64,000 nucleotides of DNA from Orlajensenia leifsoniae (GTDB lineage Bacteria > Actinomycetota > Actinomycetes > Actinomycetales > Microbacteriaceae), in NCBI RefSeq assembly GCF_004570845.1, contig NZ_SPQZ01000004.1, positions 372,001-436,000 of the forward strand, in the 5' to 3' direction. Below are positions 36,448 through 45,529 of the stretch, piece by piece. The translations under genes were made by a program, and so were the position numbers. The notes under the pieces are model-generated. The model saw nothing but the letters and a program-made list of their open reading frames with translations. It was not told the origin of the DNA and did no database searches. The first letter of the stretch is position 1. Each line of letters opens with the position of its first letter.

Positions 36448-37944
36448 GTGAATTCTCCGGCCCCCATCGACGTCGTCCTCATCGGCGGCGGCATCATGAG
36501 CGCGACGCTCGGTACCCTCATCAAGCAGCTCCAGCCCGACTGGACGATCCGCGCCTACGAGCGCCTGGGCGACGTGGCCCAGGAGAGCTCGAACCCGTGG
36601 AACAACGCGGGAACGGGCCACGCCGCCCTCTGCGAGCTGAACTACATGCCCGAGGGCAAGGACGGCGCCGTCGACCCCGCGAAGGCCATCAGCATCAACG
36701 AGCAGTTCCAGGTGAGCCGCCAGCTCTGGTCGCACCTCGTGTCGACGGGCGCGCTGCCCGAGCCGTCGTCGTTCATCAACACGACGCCGCACATGACCTT
36801 CGTGCACGGCAAGAAGAACATCGAGTACCTGCGCCGTCGTCACGACGCGCTCAAGGACCAGCCATTGTTCGAGGGCATGGAGTTCAGCGACGACCCCGCG
36901 AAGATCGCGGAGTGGACGCCCCTCATCACCCGCAGGCGCAACAAGCGCCAGCGCATCGCCGCCACCCGCATCGAGTCGGGAACGGATGTCGACTTCGGCT
37001 CGCTCACGCACTCGATGTTCGCCGACCTCACCAAGAACGGCGGCGAGCTCTACCTCAACCACCAGGTCACCGGGCTGAAGCGCACGAAGGACGGCACCTG
37101 GCGAGTCAAGGTGCTGAACGGCGTCGGCCGCACCCGCAGCGAGGTGCACGCCAGGTTCGTCTTCGTCGGCGCCGGCGGTGGCGCTCTCGCGTTGCTGCAG
37201 CACTCCGGCATCCCCGAGGTGCAGGGCTTCGGCGGCTTCCCGATCAGCGGGCAGTTCCTCAAGACCTCGAACCCGGCCGTCGTCGCCCAGCACAAGGCCA
37301 AGGTCTACGGCAAGGCCGGCGTCGGCGCCCCGCCCATGTCCGTGCCTCACCTCGACACCCGCGTGGTCGACGGTGAGACCTCGCTGCTGTTCGGGCCGTA
37401 CGCAGGCTTCACGCCCAAGTTCCTGAAGACCTCGACGTGGTTCGACCTGCCGTTCAGCATCCGCTGGCACAACATCTGGCCGATGCTCGCGGTGGCCTTC
37501 CACAACTTCGACCTCATGAAGTACCTGATCGGCGAGCTCGCTGCCGACCGTCGCAAGAAGATGAACGCGCTGCGCGAGTTCATGCCCACGGCGAAGGACG
37601 AGGATTGGGAGCTCATCACGGCCGGCCAGCGCGTGCAGGTCATGAAGAAGGACGAGAAGGTCGGCGGCGTGCTGCAGTTCGGCACGGAGGTCATCACCGG
37701 GGCCGACGGGACCATCGCCGGACTCCTCGGCGCGTCGCCCGGAGCCTCGACCGCAGCGCCCATCATGCTCGACGTGCTGAAGCGCTGCTTCCCGACGGAG
37801 TTCCCGTCGTGGGAGCCCAAGCTGCGCGAGATGATCCCGAGCTTCGGCACCACGCTCAACGACAAGCCCGAGCTCGCAGCGGCGTCGCTGGCGTCGACGG
37901 CCGCCACGCTGGGGCTGCCGACGCCGCAGAAGGCGCTCGTCTAG
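36448..37944 (+). CDS. mqo: Malate:quinone oxidoreductase
   Basis: Membrane-associated FAD enzyme oxidising malate to oxaloacetate and passing electrons to menaquinone (EC 1.1.5.4); in actinobacteria it is a main TCA-cycle malate oxidase. The 498-aa protein starts with VVLIGGGIMSATLG (FAD loop) and has the family's NPWNNAGTGHAALCELNY and the C-terminal GASPGASTAAPIMLDVL. Length is typical. The GTG start is preceded by a -10 box and no ribosome site. The opposite strand shows a 1005-codon open frame that is only its shadow. Confidence 0.95.
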   Translation: MNSPAPIDVVLIGGGIMSATLGTLIKQLQPDWTIRAYERLGDVAQESSNPWNNAGTGHAALCELNYMPEGKDGAVDPAKAISINEQFQVSRQLWSHLVSTGALPEPSSFINTTPHMTFVHGKKNIEYLRRRHDALKDQPLFEGMEFSDDPAKIAEWTPLITRRRNKRQRIAATRIESGTDVDFGSLTHSMFADLTKNGGELYLNHQVTGLKRTKDGTWRVKVLNGVGRTRSEVHARFVFVGAGGGALALLQHSGIPEVQGFGGFPISGQFLKTSNPAVVAQHKAKVYGKAGVGAPPMSVPHLDTRVVDGETSLLFGPYAGFTPKFLKTSTWFDLPFSIRWHNIWPMLAVAFHNFDLMKYLIGELAADRRKKMNALREFMPTAKDEDWELITAGQRVQVMKKDEKVGGVLQFGTEVITGADGTIAGLLGASPGASTAAPIMLDVLKRCFPTEFPSWEPKLREMIPSFGTTLNDKPELAAASLASTAATLGLPTPQKALV

Positions 37945-37960
37945 CGGGTGCTCCAATGAC

Positions 37961-38000
37961 CGTTCGCTGAGGCCCGGACGAAATCCGCGGCCGAAGCGCA
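37961..38000 (+). repeat. Dispersed repeat module B
   Basis: CGTTCGCTGAGGCCCGGACG and onward; third copy of the element at 2271-2309, directly after mqo. Confidence 0.7.
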
Positions 38001-38337
38001 TTCGCTGCATCGGGTCTGGACACCTCCCAGCACCGCCTGCTATCGTCGACCCCGCTATGAAGTAGAACTGCCGATCCGTCCCGCGCCTGAGGCGCCGTTG
38101 ACGTTCGGCATTCTTCCCGGCGGATGCAGCCGGTCCGGTCCTCGATTCGTCGAACCCGGGCATCGACATCCGCAGCACGGTTCCGGCGCACTGCGATGAA
38201 CCGTCAGGGAGGGCTTCCGGCAGTCGGCGGCAGATGCCCGGCGGGATCCCCCTCGCCCGCCGCGTGCCGCTCAGCGAAGCGCATCCGTGCCCCGATCGAA
38301 CGGCACGCGGCGGGCCACCCCGACAGGCGGTTCCCTC
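38001..38337 (+). promoter_or_regulatory. Structured leader of the ABC-F gene with mini-ORF
   Basis: TATCGT at 38041-38046 is a -10 candidate. Eleven bases later comes a three-codon ORF, ATG AAG TAG (38057-38065). Further on, GGCGGG (38240-38245) can pair with CCCGCC (38256-38261), while 38255-38269 can instead pair perfectly over 15 bp with 38301-38315, just before the start codon. This looks like a translation-sensing attenuator, but no T run is visible. Confidence 0.5.
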
Positions 38338-40029
38338 TTGCGATCTCCCCTCATCCACTCCGATCACCTCCGTCTCGACGGGGTCTCCCGCAGCTACGGC
38401 GAGCGTCGCGTGCTCAGCGACGTCGGCTTCAGCGTCGGGCGCGGGCAACGTGTCGGCCTCATCGGCGAGAACGGTGCCGGCAAGTCGACGCTGCTCCGCA
38501 TCATCGCCGGAGTCGAAGCCCCCGACCATGGCGTCATCACGCGGCCACTGCGCACGGGAATCCTGTGGCAGGAGGTTCCGTTCCGTCCGAGCGACACCGT
38601 CGAGGACGTGTTCGAGGATGCCCTCGCCGAGGTCCGCGCGATCGAGCGCGAACTCGACGATGCGGCATCCGCCCTCGCCCACGACCCTGAGTCGCCGGCT
38701 GCGCCCGAGCGTTACGCCGCCGCCCTCGCCGCCGCCGAACGGGCCGACATCTGGGGAGCGGATGCCCGTCGTGACGTCCTGCGCGATGGCCTCGGCGTCT
38801 CCGCCCTTCAGCTCGACCGCCGCCTCGACGAGGTCTCCGGAGGCCAGCGCAGTCGCGTGGCCCTCGCCGCCCTCCTGCTGAGGCGGCCCGACGCCCTGCT
38901 CCTCGATGAGCCGACCAACCACCTCGACGACTCCGCCGCCGAGTTCCTCGAGCGACAGCTGCGCGACTGGGCCGGGCCGGTGCTGTTCGCCAGCCACGAC
39001 CGCGCCTTCCTCGACGCCGTCGCCACAGGGCTGGTGGATCTCGACGCCGCGCGCGCCCCCCACGCCGACTCGCACGCATCAACGGCATCCGTCACAGTGT
39101 TCGGAGGCCGCTTCAGCGAGTACCTCGAGCACAAAGCGTCGGAACGCGACCGCTGGGAGCGTCAGTACGCCGACGAACAGGAGGAGCTCGGCCGCCTGCG
39201 GCACGCCGTGGCGGTCACGACGCGTTCTGTCGCTCATGGTCGTGGACCGCGCGACAACGACAAGTTCATCCACGGCTTCAAGGGCGCTCGCAACGACCAG
39301 GCCATCGCGCGGCGCGTGCACAACGCCGAGGGGCGGCTGAGTGTTCTCGAGCGCGAGCAGGTGCGCAAGCCTCCGGCGCCGCTCGCCTTCGCAGGCATCC
39401 CGCGCGGATCGCAGGCGCTCGGCGACGAGTCCGGGTTGCTCGTGCAGGCGGCCGGCCTCGCGGTTGCGGGCCGCCTCGCTCCGCTCGACCTGCGGGTCGA
39501 GCCGCAGACGCGACTGCTGGTGACCGGCGCGAACGGAGCCGGCAAGTCGACGCTGCTGGCGCTGCTCGCCGGCCGCATCGGTGCGGGCGACGGTGTGCTT
39601 CAGCGGCGCCGGGGCCTGCGCGTCGGCCTGCTCGAGCAGGACGTCAGGTTCCCGGATGCAGCCCTCCCCGCGCGCGCCGTCTACGAGTCGGTGCTGGGGG
39701 AGCGGCGCGCGGAGCAGGTGCCGCTCTCGGGCCTCGGCCTCATCGCGCCGCGCGACGAGAACCGACCCGTCGGCGCCCTCTCGGTCGGGCAGCAGCGTCG
39801 GCTCGCGCTGGCCCTCGTGATCGCGAAGCCGCCGCACCTGTTCCTGCTCGACGAGCCGACCAACCACCTGTCGTTGGGCCTCGCGACCGACCTCGAAGAG
39901 GCCCTGGGCACCTACCCCGGTGCCGTCGTGATCGCGAGCCACGATCGCTGGCTGCGGCTGCGCTGGACTGCCGCCGAGCTGCACCTGCATCCGGTGACGG
40001 ATGCCGCCCTGGCTCCGGTCGCTGGCTGA
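38338..40029 (+). CDS. ABC-F family ATPase
   Basis: A 563-aa soluble protein with two ABC ATPase domains and no membrane segment. Domain 1 has GENGAGKST, the signature SGGQRSR and Walker B LLLDEPTNHL; domain 2 has GANGAGKST, the degenerate signature SVGQQRR and FLLDEPTNHL. A charged linker lies between them. ABC-F proteins act on the ribosome, some giving resistance to macrolides, lincosamides or pleuromutilins. The TTG at 38338 is chosen since the alternative GTG 38287 lies in a hairpin loop of the leader. Resistance spectrum cannot be inferred. Confidence 0.85.
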   Translation: MRSPLIHSDHLRLDGVSRSYGERRVLSDVGFSVGRGQRVGLIGENGAGKSTLLRIIAGVEAPDHGVITRPLRTGILWQEVPFRPSDTVEDVFEDALAEVRAIERELDDAASALAHDPESPAAPERYAAALAAAERADIWGADARRDVLRDGLGVSALQLDRRLDEVSGGQRSRVALAALLLRRPDALLLDEPTNHLDDSAAEFLERQLRDWAGPVLFASHDRAFLDAVATGLVDLDAARAPHADSHASTASVTVFGGRFSEYLEHKASERDRWERQYADEQEELGRLRHAVAVTTRSVAHGRGPRDNDKFIHGFKGARNDQAIARRVHNAEGRLSVLEREQVRKPPAPLAFAGIPRGSQALGDESGLLVQAAGLAVAGRLAPLDLRVEPQTRLLVTGANGAGKSTLLALLAGRIGAGDGVLQRRRGLRVGLLEQDVRFPDAALPARAVYESVLGERRAEQVPLSGLGLIAPRDENRPVGALSVGQQRRLALALVIAKPPHLFLLDEPTNHLSLGLATDLEEALGTYPGAVVIASHDRWLRLRWTAAELHLHPVTDAALAPVAG

Positions 40030-40128
40030 GCGAGCGGAGCTCCTCCCCACCCGTCATTCCGACTCTCGGCATCCGACATTCCGACGTCTCGCCTTGCCAT
40101 CCATTCGAAGACGTGTTCGAATGAATCC

Positions 40129-42180
40129 GTGCGGTGGAGCAATCAGGAGTTGGGTGTCGAGAATGTCGATGCCCTGCCCGGGCTGGCCAAGCTCAACAAC
40201 CTCGTGCGCTCGGTGAAGACGCCCGAATTCGCCGGGATGACCTTCCACGAGGTGCTGGCGAAGTCGGCGCTGAACAAGCTTCCGGTGCAGAGTCAGGTTC
40301 CCATGGAGTGGACGATCAACCCGTATAGGGGCTGCAGCCATGCGTGTGCCTATTGCCTGCACCCCGACACGTTGGTTCTCATGGCCGATGGCCGTCAGCG
40401 CGCGCTTCGAGACATCGAGGTCGGCGACGCCATCGTCGGCACCGAGGCCCGAGGACGATACCGACGCTACGTGGAGACGCGCGTCGCTGCGAAGTGGGCA
40501 ACGCGGAAGCCGGCATTCCGCGTGGTTCTCGCAGACGGCACTGAGATCATCGCCAGCGGTGATCACCGCTTCCTTACCGAGCGCGGGTGGAAGCATGTGA
40601 CTGGGTCGATGGCCGGCCCCGGGCAGCGGTCCTATCTGACGCCGAACAACAAGCTCATGGGATTCGGTAGGGGTGCCGCCACCGAGACAACCGACATCGA
40701 CAGCGCTGACTATCGCCATGGGTATCTCACGGGAATGATCCGGGGTGACGGCATGATGCTGCGCCGGGAGTATCCGAGACGCGTTGGCAATCCGTATGTC
40801 GCGAGCCGCTTCCGCCTGGCTCTGGCGGACGACGAAGCCCTCACCCGTACGCGCGGGTTCATGGCGACGGAGGGCGTGCCGACAATCATGAAGGAGTTCT
40901 CACCGGCGACGGACACGCGGCGCCGGATGAACGCCATCTTCACCAGCAAGAGCGTGCACTACGACCAGATCGGAGATCTCATCAGATGGCGGGCTGATCC
41001 GTCGGCCGAATGGCAGGCCGGGTATCTCGGTGGGATCTTCGATGCAGAAGGCAGTTGCTCCGGGGGCGTCCTGCGTATCAGCAATTCCGACGAGCGGATC
41101 CTGAGTGAAGTCGAGCGGGCCTGCTCGACGCACGGGCTGACCGTCGTGAGGGAAGGACCGAATGCGATCGGTGTATCGAACGTTCGAGTGACGGGCGGGC
41201 TTCCCGCCCGAGACCGGTTCTTCAGGACCGCACAGCCCGCCATTACACGCAAGCTCGCACTCGTCGGCGCGGCCGTGAAGTCCGGCGCGAAGCTCGAGGT
41301 GGTGTCGATCGAGCCGCTCGGTGAGACCATCGACATGCTGGACATCACTACGGGCACCGGCGACTTCGTCGCGAATGGCGTGATCAGCCACAATTGCTTC
41401 GCCCGCCCCACCCACACCTACCTCGACCTCGACGGCGGCGACGACTTCGATCGGCAGATCATCGTGAAGGTGAACGTGGCCGAGGTGCTGCGCAAGGAGC
41501 TCAGCCGCCCGAGCTGGAAGCGCGACGCCGTCGCCCTCGGCACGAACACCGACCCCTACCAGCGCGCCGAGGGGCGCTATGCCCTCATGCCGGGCATCAT
41601 CGGGGCGCTCGCCGACACCGGAACCCCGTTCAGCATCCTGACCAAGGGAACGCTCCTGCGTCGCGATCTTCCCCTGCTGGCGGATGCCGCCCGGCGCGTG
41701 CCCGTCGACATCGCCATGTCGATCGCGGTCTACGACGACGAGCTGCAGCAGTCCGTCGAACCGGGGACACCGACCACCAAGGCGCGGCTGGCCACGGTCA
41801 CCGCCGTGCGGGAGGCCGGGCTCGACTGCGGCGTCTTCATGATGCCGATCCTCCCGTTCCTCACCGACACCGTCGACCACCTCGACGAGGCGATGCGGCA
41901 GGCGAAGGAGGCCGGGGCCACGGGGGTCGTGCACTCGGCGCTGCACCTGAAGCCCGGCGTGAAGGAGTGGTACTTCCTGTGGCTCGGGCGGGAGTATCCG
42001 GCGCTCCTGCCCAGATATCGGGCGATGTACCGGGGAACGTACGCCCCGAAGGAGTACCGCACCTGGCTCGCCGAGAGGGTCGCGCCGCTGGTGCGCAAGC
42101 ACGGGCTGAATCGCACCAGACTGTCGCCGAACACCGGGGGAGTGCTCTCGCGATCCGACCCGGAGCCGACGCTGTTCTGA
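40129..42180 (+). CDS. Rv2578c-family radical SAM protein interrupted by an intein
   Basis: The 683-aa precursor consists of a 336-aa radical SAM enzyme plus a 347-aa intein. The host matches the Rv2578c family, of unknown reaction, with INPYRGCSHACAY followed after splicing by CFARPTHTYLDL; this rebuilds the Fe-S motif C-x3-C-x2-C (Cys69, Cys73 and the residue after the intein). Further conserved parts are ALGTNTDPYQRAEGRY and FSILTKGTLLRRD. The unspliced protein can still show three cysteines (Cys76 of the intein stands in for the third), but the fold would be broken by insertion. The GTG start gives the expected MRW N-terminus. Confidence 0.9.
   Translation: MRWSNQELGVENVDALPGLAKLNNLVRSVKTPEFAGMTFHEVLAKSALNKLPVQSQVPMEWTINPYRGCSHACAYCLHPDTLVLMADGRQRALRDIEVGDAIVGTEARGRYRRYVETRVAAKWATRKPAFRVVLADGTEIIASGDHRFLTERGWKHVTGSMAGPGQRSYLTPNNKLMGFGRGAATETTDIDSADYRHGYLTGMIRGDGMMLRREYPRRVGNPYVASRFRLALADDEALTRTRGFMATEGVPTIMKEFSPATDTRRRMNAIFTSKSVHYDQIGDLIRWRADPSAEWQAGYLGGIFDAEGSCSGGVLRISNSDERILSEVERACSTHGLTVVREGPNAIGVSNVRVTGGLPARDRFFRTAQPAITRKLALVGAAVKSGAKLEVVSIEPLGETIDMLDITTGTGDFVANGVISHNCFARPTHTYLDLDGGDDFDRQIIVKVNVAEVLRKELSRPSWKRDAVALGTNTDPYQRAEGRYALMPGIIGALADTGTPFSILTKGTLLRRDLPLLADAARRVPVDIAMSIAVYDDELQQSVEPGTPTTKARLATVTAVREAGLDCGVFMMPILPFLTDTVDHLDEAMRQAKEAGATGVVHSALHLKPGVKEWYFLWLGREYPALLPRYRAMYRGTYAPKEYRTWLAERVAPLVRKHGLNRTRLSPNTGGVLSRSDPEPTLF
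40354..41394 (+). mobile_element. Intein with LAGLIDADG homing endonuclease
   Basis: In-frame 347-codon protein intron. Block A starts at Cys76 (CLHPDTLVLMADG), block B is ASGDHRFLTERGW, the endonuclease motifs are GYLTGMIRGDG and GYLGGIFDAEGS, and the C-terminal end is VANGVISHN followed by extein Cys. Cys1, the penultimate His and the terminal Asn are all present, so splicing should work. The two acidic motif residues (D in IRGDG and D in IFDAEG) are kept, so the endonuclease may be active. Codon use looks slightly less GC-rich than the host gene. Confidence 0.92.
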
Positions 42181-42181
42181 G

Positions 42182-42236
42182 GGCTCCGAGCCGGCGAGAA
42201 CCGGGGCCACGAGTGTCTCGAGCACCATTCGGAGCC
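42182..42236. terminator. Weak hairpin after the radical SAM gene
   Basis: GGCTCCGA (42182-42189) pairs with TCGGAGCC (42229-42236), with an inner CCGG/CCGG pairing. No T run. Confidence 0.35.
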
Positions 42237-42273
42237 TGAATCTGTCCCCCGAATGCTCGCGCACCGTCCCAGA

Positions 42274-42304
42274 GCGGGGTACATTTCCAGAGAATGCGGG
42301 GTAC
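42274..42304 (+). promoter_or_regulatory. Promoter region with a 22-bp-spaced direct repeat
   Basis: GCGGGGTAC occurs at 42274-42282 and 42296-42304, exactly two helical turns apart. TACATT (42280-42285) is a -10 candidate. The repeat could bind the operon's own response regulator. Confidence 0.4.
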
Positions 42305-42349
42305 GACCGCTTCTCATGCGCTGGAATGAACCTCGAGGGGGTGCTCACT

Positions 42350-43609
42350 GTGACGCTCGGACTGCCGAACCACCTCATCGCACCGACGATGAGTCGCGTC
42401 ATCGCGCGCGCCGCGCACTGGTTCGGCCTCGTCTGCCTCGCCGGCGCCCTGACGGCGATCGTCTCGCTCAGCCTTGCGCATCCGCATGACGGACTCTGGC
42501 CCACGATCGTCGCCCTCGTTCCGATGGCGATCCTGCTCATCACGCTCACGAGGCACCACACGGTTCTCGCCACCGTCGGATACCTGGTGGTCGGGTCTGC
42601 CAGCACATTCATCTACGCCGTCACGATCCTGAGCGACAACCTGCTCTTCCCCACGACCGACCTGTTCATCGTCGCCCTGCCGGTCATGGCTCTGGTGATG
42701 GTGGGCGGTGCAGGCGACACCCCCCTGATCGGACTGGTCTGGAGCACGCTCGGCCTCGTGCTCGGCGAGACCGCAGTGCTGTTGGCCGCCATGGCGACAG
42801 GCGTCGAGTTCCGCATCGATCCCTTCGCCCCCGCGACGTATCTGCTGATCGCCATCGTGCTACTCGCCACGACGTTCGACACGGGACGGGCGAAGTCGGC
42901 GCAGCAGTTCATCCACCAGGCATCCCGCCGTGACAGCGCGCTGACGGCCCGCCGAGAACTCGGCGCGCGCGCCACGGCACTGCTGCACGACACCGCGCTC
43001 AGCCATCTCATGGCCGTCGCGGCAGCCGAGCCCGGCCCCATCGATCCACGCCTGCGCTCGATGATCGCCAGCGACCTCGAGCGCATCATCGGGCAGGACT
43101 GGCTGCTCTCCCGCGACGCCATCAGCACGGGCTCCGCCGACTGGCTCGCCACCCCGCTCGCCCAGGCGATCTCGGCGGCCCGCGCCCAAGGACTCTCCAT
43201 CGATGTCTCCGGAGACCGTTCCGTCGTCTTCAGGCTCGACGCGGAGAGGGCCGAGGCCCTCGGACTCGCGGTCACCCAGTGCCTCATCAACGTGCTGCGG
43301 CACTCCGAGGTGACGGATGCCGACCTCTCGGTCAGCGCCGACGAAGACGAGGTGGTGGTGGCCGTGACGGATGCCGGGATCGGCTTCGTGCCGTCGGAGA
43401 CCGAGGCGCCCCGCCTCGGACTGCGCCACTCCGTGCTCGCGCGGGTCGAGGCCGTCGGCGGCTCGGTGCGGTTGTGGTCGACTCCGGGCTCGGGAACCAG
43501 CGTCGTGATCGCGCTCCCGGCCCAGACCGGATCCGGTCGGGCCGAGTCGGTGCCCGCGGCATCTCACTCCACCGCGGACCTGCCCGCCGCTGACGGAACA
43601 GCCTCATGA
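42350..43609 (+). CDS. Sensor histidine kinase, NarX/DesK-like
   Basis: A 419-aa membrane kinase. About six hydrophobic segments (residues 18-178) form the sensor. The phospho-acceptor helix has LLHDTALSHL with His213. The HATPase_c domain (about 310-405) shows the N-box QCLINVLRHS, DAGIGF and a GLRHSVLARVEAVGG G2-like stretch. GTG 42350 is chosen for the GAGGGG site nine bases upstream; ATG 42326 is possible. It overlaps the next gene by 4 bp and forms a three-gene signalling operon with a LuxR-type regulator. Confidence 0.75.
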   Translation: MTLGLPNHLIAPTMSRVIARAAHWFGLVCLAGALTAIVSLSLAHPHDGLWPTIVALVPMAILLITLTRHHTVLATVGYLVVGSASTFIYAVTILSDNLLFPTTDLFIVALPVMALVMVGGAGDTPLIGLVWSTLGLVLGETAVLLAAMATGVEFRIDPFAPATYLLIAIVLLATTFDTGRAKSAQQFIHQASRRDSALTARRELGARATALLHDTALSHLMAVAAAEPGPIDPRLRSMIASDLERIIGQDWLLSRDAISTGSADWLATPLAQAISAARAQGLSIDVSGDRSVVFRLDAERAEALGLAVTQCLINVLRHSEVTDADLSVSADEDEVVVAVTDAGIGFVPSETEAPRLGLRHSVLARVEAVGGSVRLWSTPGSGTSVVIALPAQTGSGRAESVPAASHSTADLPAADGTAS

Positions 43610-44877
43610 GCGCGGCGGTCACGACCGGCCGGAGTTGGGGCGGCATCCGTTCGCGCATCGAAGCGACGCGCACGGCGTCGTGGAGGAAGAGCCCGCAGGT
43701 CGTCGATCCGCTCGGAACGCTGAGCGCTCATCCGCTCTCCTGGATCGGGTCGATCATGGCCGTCAGCTATGCGGGCTTCCAGACCGCGCGCCAGTGGGAG
43801 GCCGTGCAGCAGCCGGCCGTCGGCATCGCCGCGGTGGTCGTGCTCGTCGTGGCCTGCGCCGTCTTCCTGGTGGCAGCCCACCCCACGTCGTCGCCGTTCG
43901 GGCCGCAGGCGGCGTTCGTCGTCGTGACGCTGGCGGTCGTCGCGGCGGCACTCGAGACGATCTCGCGATTTGGGGCCAACCGACTGCTGCAGGACGACTT
44001 CGGGCAGGTCACCGTGGCCATCCTGCTGGCCATGATGGCGCCGTACAGGCCGGCGCTCTCGCTCGTCATCGGCGCCGTCGCATCGTCGATCGCGCTCGCG
44101 CTGTTCCCCGTCGCCCAGGCGCCCTACTTCGCCGTGAACGCCCCGCTGGCCGAGTACATCGTGGTGCTCGTTGTGCCTCCGCTCGCCCTCGGGCTCGCGG
44201 CCGCGGCGTTCTCGAACGGTTTCGTGCGCGCCGTGCGCAACTGGCAGCGACTGGTGTCGCGAGCGGCTCTCGAGATCGAGGAGGAGGCGCGCATCGGTCT
44301 CGCGCGCTCCGTTCAGCAGCAGCAGGTGAGCGTGCTGGCGCGCGAGGTGCTGCCGTTCCTCACCCGCGGCATCAACGCCACGACCGTCGAGCTGGAAGAC
44401 GTGGAGCGCGCCCGCGCCCTGGCCGACGCCCTGCGCGGCACCCTCGTCGCCGAGATCGGTCGCACTTGGCTGGACGACGTGGCCGACGGCATCGCGGTGC
44501 CCGGCGGCGGCTCTCCTGCCGTCGACGACCCCGACATGCTCGCGATCCGGATGAGCGGCGAGCAGCGCGTCGCCTGTGCGGCTCTGGTGGCGGCCATCAG
44601 CGCCGACGACGAGATCTCGGCGCGGTCGGTCACCGTGGTGCTGCGGCAGAGGGCGGGCACGCACCCCGGGCCGCGTGTCGCCGGCGGGCCGGCTGCGGCA
44701 TCCGTCTCCGTGCAGATCTCCGCGACGACGGATGCCGCCCCCCGGCCGCTCAGCGCGCGCCGGGCCGAGGCGCTCCTCGTGCAGTATCTCGCCGTCGTGC
44801 GTGTCCTGTTCGAGGGGGTCGTCGTGCGCGTGGCACCGGGGGCCGTGACAGTAGGATTCGACTATGCCCAGCACTGA
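43606..44877 (+). CDS. Membrane protein related to sensor kinases, catalytically degenerate
   Basis: A 423-aa protein built like its upstream neighbour: five or six hydrophobic segments (about 45-205) then a soluble domain. The equivalents of the phospho-acceptor His and of the ATP-binding N and G boxes are not visible (ARSVQQQQVSVLAREVLPFL replaces the helix), so it is probably not a kinase. It may be a signal-sensing partner of the true kinase. It overlaps both neighbours (4 bp upstream, 14 bp downstream). No name can be given. Confidence 0.65.
   Translation: MSAAVTTGRSWGGIRSRIEATRTASWRKSPQVVDPLGTLSAHPLSWIGSIMAVSYAGFQTARQWEAVQQPAVGIAAVVVLVVACAVFLVAAHPTSSPFGPQAAFVVVTLAVVAAALETISRFGANRLLQDDFGQVTVAILLAMMAPYRPALSLVIGAVASSIALALFPVAQAPYFAVNAPLAEYIVVLVVPPLALGLAAAAFSNGFVRAVRNWQRLVSRAALEIEEEARIGLARSVQQQQVSVLAREVLPFLTRGINATTVELEDVERARALADALRGTLVAEIGRTWLDDVADGIAVPGGGSPAVDDPDMLAIRMSGEQRVACAALVAAISADDEISARSVTVVLRQRAGTHPGPRVAGGPAAASVSVQISATTDAAPRPLSARRAEALLVQYLAVVRVLFEGVVVRVAPGAVTVGFDYAQH
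44852..44857 (+). promoter_or_regulatory. Internal -10 element TAGGAT before the LuxR-type regulator
   Basis: TAGGAT, six bases, then ATG 44864, all inside the 3' end of the previous gene. The regulator may have its own leaderless promoter. Confidence 0.45.
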
Positions 44878-45529
44878 GAACGCCGTCGCGGCACGGCCCG
44901 TTCGAGTCGGGCTGCTCGACGACCACGAGGTCATCCTCGACTCCGTCGCCAGCTGGATCGGCAGCAACGCTCCCGACTTCACTCTGGCCGTGGCCGCCAA
45001 CCGCTGGCTCGACTTCGTGCGCAGCGAGGACTTCCCGGTCGACGTCGTGCTCATGGACTTCCAGCTCGTCGAGCCCGTCTCCATCGAGGCCCGCATACGC
45101 ACCTGCCGGGCCGCCGGAGCCAAGGTCATCGTCATCAGCGCCCTCGACAGCGCCGACGCCCGGGCGCGGGCGAGTTCGGCCGGGGCCCTCGCCTTCCTGT
45201 CCAAGGCACTCCCGATGGCCGAGGTCATGGCAGCCGTCCGATCAGCCCTGCGGATGCCGGAGCCGACGTCGGGCGTCGCCGATCGCGTGGCCAGCACCCC
45301 GGGCGTCACCCTGGTCAAGCCGCAGTTGAGCCCCGGCGAGCGCCAGGCCCTCCTGCTCTACGTCACCGGTCGAAGCACCATCGAGGTCGGCGAGGCGATG
45401 GACGTCAAGTACGAGACCGCCAAGACCTACCTCCGCCGCGTGCGCGAGAAGTACCAGAAGGTGGGCCGGCCGGCCAGCCGCAAGACCGACCTCATCCGTC
45501 GCGCGGCCGAAGACGGTTTCCTCGAGTAA
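44864..45529 (+). CDS. LuxR/NarL-type response regulator
   Basis: A 221-aa regulator. The receiver has the DD pocket at residues 19-20, phospho-acceptor Asp65 (VVLMDFQL) and the conserved Lys in FLSKALP. The C-terminal HTH is atypical: LSPGERQALLLYVTGRSTIEVGEAMDVKYETAKTYLRRVREKY follows the LuxR pattern but with KYETAKTYL in the recognition helix. It is the output of the upstream membrane kinase pair. tdk overlaps its stop by one base. Confidence 0.85.
   Translation: MPSTENAVAARPVRVGLLDDHEVILDSVASWIGSNAPDFTLAVAANRWLDFVRSEDFPVDVVLMDFQLVEPVSIEARIRTCRAAGAKVIVISALDSADARARASSAGALAFLSKALPMAEVMAAVRSALRMPEPTSGVADRVASTPGVTLVKPQLSPGERQALLLYVTGRSTIEVGEAMDVKYETAKTYLRRVREKYQKVGRPASRKTDLIRRAAEDGFLE

Noticed and set aside
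36058-39075. A 1005-codon open frame on the minus strand
   Set aside because: It is antisense to mqo and the ABC-F gene, whose proteins are clearly conserved; high GC keeps antisense frames open.
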